Source of the DNA: Pseudomonadota bacterium
Lineage (GTDB): Bacteria > Pseudomonadota > Alphaproteobacteria > Sphingomonadales > Sphingomonadaceae
NCBI GenBank assembly: GCA_023427285.1
Contig: JAEZBH010000184.1
Span: 1-7,523, forward strand
Direction: 5' to 3'
Length of the DNA: 7,523 nucleotides
Shown here: one piece after another, positions 5,952-7,523 of the stretch
Layout of the letters: every line of letters starts with the position of its first letter
Numbering within the stretch: position 1 is the stretch's first letter
Program-made: the position numbers and the translations under genes
Notes under the pieces: model-generated
Seen by the model: the letters and a program-made list of their open reading frames with translations, nothing else
What the model was told of the DNA's origin: nothing
Databases searched by the model: none

Positions 5952-7523
5952 TCCCGGTATTGCACATTTTCCTGAGGCGCTTGTCCTTCCGCCGCTCCGT
6001 TCTGCCCGTATTCCCCCGCTTGAAAAGCCGGTCAGGAGCGATGCGGCAGAGCCCGGCGCCCTGGGCGCGGCGGATCGCAGCGCGGCATCCCGACTGACGC
6101 CCCAGCTTGCGGACACGGCCAATGCCGCGTTCTTCCGCACGGATCAGGGCGGCCTTTTGGTTGAGGGGAACGAGACCTTTCATCGCCTCAATGAGAAGTG
6201 CGGCGGCGATGGCGGGACTGTGCGCATACCCGGCGTTGAAGCCGGCGTGCAGGCCGCCCTGCTTTGGCAGAGGCCGGTCAACCGCTCGCTGAGCATCGGC
6301 AGCGGGGACAATGAGCGCCATTACTGGGCCAATCTGGTGCCTGTGCGCGATGCAAGCGGCGCTCTTTCCGGCGTGGTCGGCTCGTTGCAGGACGGCACGG
6401 ACCAGATCAACCGCACCCGTCAGGCGCTGGTGGATCAGGCCCGGTTCCGCGATTTTACCCGCGCTTCATCCGACTGGTTCTGGGAAACCGATGAACTGCT
6501 GCGCATTACGGCGCTGTCTGATCGCCTGAGCGCGCTGCTCGGCTCGCCCGCCGCCGCGCTTATCGGACGCCCGCTCCAGTCGATTGGCCGGTTTGAAGAG
6601 AATATGGCGGGGCATTACCCCTTCGAGCAGGCGTTGAAGTCGCGCGCGCCGTTCCGCAATCAGTTGATGATGGTTGAGGACTCGGCGGGAGATGCCGTGC
6701 TGTTCCATCTGGCAGGCGTGCCGGTTTTTGACGATCTTGGCGTCTTCTGCGGGTTTCGCGGCGTCGGCATGGATGTCACCCGCACGTACCTGATGGAAGA
6801 GCAGACCCGCAGCGCGCACCGCAATCTGGAAGACGCGCTGGCGGAGCTGACGAAGAAGAATGCCGCGCTCGATGTGGCGTCCGAGCAGGCGCGCACCGCG
6901 CTGGAGGCAAAGAACGAGTTTCTGGCCTCGATGAGCCATGAGCTGCGCACGCCGCTCAACGCCATCATCGGGTTTGCCGAAGCCATGCAGATGCAGGTGT
7001 TCGGCGAGATCAAGCCGCATTACGTTGCCTACGCCAATGACATCGTGACGGCCGGTTATCACCTGCTGGGCCTGATTAACGACGTTCTGGACGTCAGCGT
7101 GATTGAAACCGGCGAGATCAACCTGTCCATGGAATCGATCAGCCTCTCCCCGCTGGTCGATCAGGCGCGCAGCCTGCTTCTGCTGAGGGCCGAGGCCAAG
7201 CGTATCGACCTGAGCGCTGTGCGCTGCGATCCGTCCGTGCGCATTCTGGCGGATGAGCGGCGGGCGCTCCAGATTCTGGTCAATCTCCTGACCAATGCGG
7301 TCAAGTTCACGCCGGAGGGGGGCAAGATCGGGCTGGATGTGGCACGCCAGCCCGGCGCAACCCCGTTCATCGCCTTTACGGTGTGGGATACCGGCGCAGG
7401 GATCGCGCCCGAGAATCACGAGCGGGTGTTTGAGAAATTCCAGCAGTGCGTCGGCGATACCTATGCCGGAAAGCCCGAGGGCACCGGCCTTGGCCTGCAC
7501 ATCTCCCGCCGTCTTGCCCGGCG
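5938..7523 (+). CDS. Soluble PAS-domain sensor histidine kinase, PleC/DivJ-like, truncated by window edge
   Basis: This open frame continues past the right edge; 528 full codons are present. After a proline-rich N-terminus (1-60) there is a weak PAS-like domain (about 61-155). A clearer PAS domain follows (about 168-282, with DWFWETDELLRITALSDRLS and a GFRGVGMDVT end), then a coiled-coil linker (283-325). The HisKA box is FLASMSHELRTPLNAIIGFA with phosphoacceptor His334, followed by the HLLGLINDVLD helix. The ATPase domain shows the N box NLLTNAVKF (449-457), G1 box DTGAGI (484-489), F box VFEKF (497-501) and G2 box GTGLGL (515-520). Only the end of the HATPase domain, and any receiver domain, would be missing. 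No membrane segment is visible, so it should sense a cytoplasmic signal. The phosphoacceptor region resembles PleC, DivJ and PdhS, kinases acting on DivK-type regulators, but this does not prove the same partner. The ATG at 5938 lies 14 bases inside the preceding gene, with GGGG six bases upstream, favouring coupled translation. Confidence 0.92.
   Translation, partial: MGQLDPGIAHFPEALVLPPLRSARIPPLEKPVRSDAAEPGALGAADRSAASRLTPQLADTANAAFFRTDQGGLLVEGNETFHRLNEKCGGDGGTVRIPGVEAGVQAALLWQRPVNRSLSIGSGDNERHYWANLVPVRDASGALSGVVGSLQDGTDQINRTRQALVDQARFRDFTRASSDWFWETDELLRITALSDRLSALLGSPAAALIGRPLQSIGRFEENMAGHYPFEQALKSRAPFRNQLMMVEDSAGDAVLFHLAGVPVFDDLGVFCGFRGVGMDVTRTYLMEEQTRSAHRNLEDALAELTKKNAALDVASEQARTALEAKNEFLASMSHELRTPLNAIIGFAEAMQMQVFGEIKPHYVAYANDIVTAGYHLLGLINDVLDVSVIETGEINLSMESISLSPLVDQARSLLLLRAEAKRIDLSAVRCDPSVRILADERRALQILVNLLTNAVKFTPEGGKIGLDVARQPGATPFIAFTVWDTGAGIAPENHERVFEKFQQCVGDTYAGKPEGTGLGLHISRRLAR

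Noticed and set aside
1..7523. CRISPR arrays, tRNA or rRNA genes, insertion sequences, phage attachment sites
   Set aside because: I looked for regularly spaced repeats, transposase motifs, terminal inverted repeats and tRNA arms, and saw none. The window reads as ordinary chromosomal genes with intact frames.

Overview
The window looks like a stretch of alphaproteobacterial chromosome. The DNA is GC-rich, with codon usage biased to G or C at third positions. The window carries a FlgK/FlgL pair behind a sigma-54-type promoter, a DUF2336 protein, and a kinase whose phosphoacceptor region resembles the alphaproteobacterial PleC/DivJ/PdhS type. I cannot name a genus. The DUF2336 plus PAS-kinase pairing makes me think of Rhodospirillales or relatives, but that is only an impression. 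All five genes read left to right on the + strand.

Region 1 (1-499) is non-coding as far as I can tell. It contains a very good sigma-54 promoter (-24 TTGGCA, -12 TTGCT, at 322-338). About 115 bases downstream of the predicted transcription start is a group of CGGCAA/TTGCCG half-sites around a perfect 17-bp palindrome (455-471). This layout suits an enhancer or operator placed inside the leader, as described for FlbD-controlled flagellar genes in Caulobacter.

Region 2 (500-3559) is flgK-flgL, the two hook-filament junction proteins. They lie 15 bases apart, each with a good ribosome binding site, and are almost certainly one operon. FlgK is unusually long (706 residues) because its central part holds two tandem copies of a module of about 90 residues.

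Region 3 (3560-4645) is an intergenic stretch with hairpins followed by metA, the first committed enzyme of methionine synthesis from homoserine. Its catalytic residues are intact. Residue 111 is Glu, which in characterised MetA enzymes goes with acetyl-CoA use rather than succinyl-CoA use. I do not see the SAM-II riboswitch that often precedes alphaproteobacterial metA.

Region 4 (4646-7523) begins with an AT-rich spacer containing a perfect 16-bp palindrome and a run of TTAA motifs. It continues with a DUF2336 helical-repeat protein whose last 14 bases overlap the start of a soluble two-PAS histidine kinase. The kinase runs off the right edge of the window. The overlap implies coupled translation and suggests that the two products work together in one signalling pathway. 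Whether that pathway controls the neighbouring flagellar genes is not shown by the sequence.
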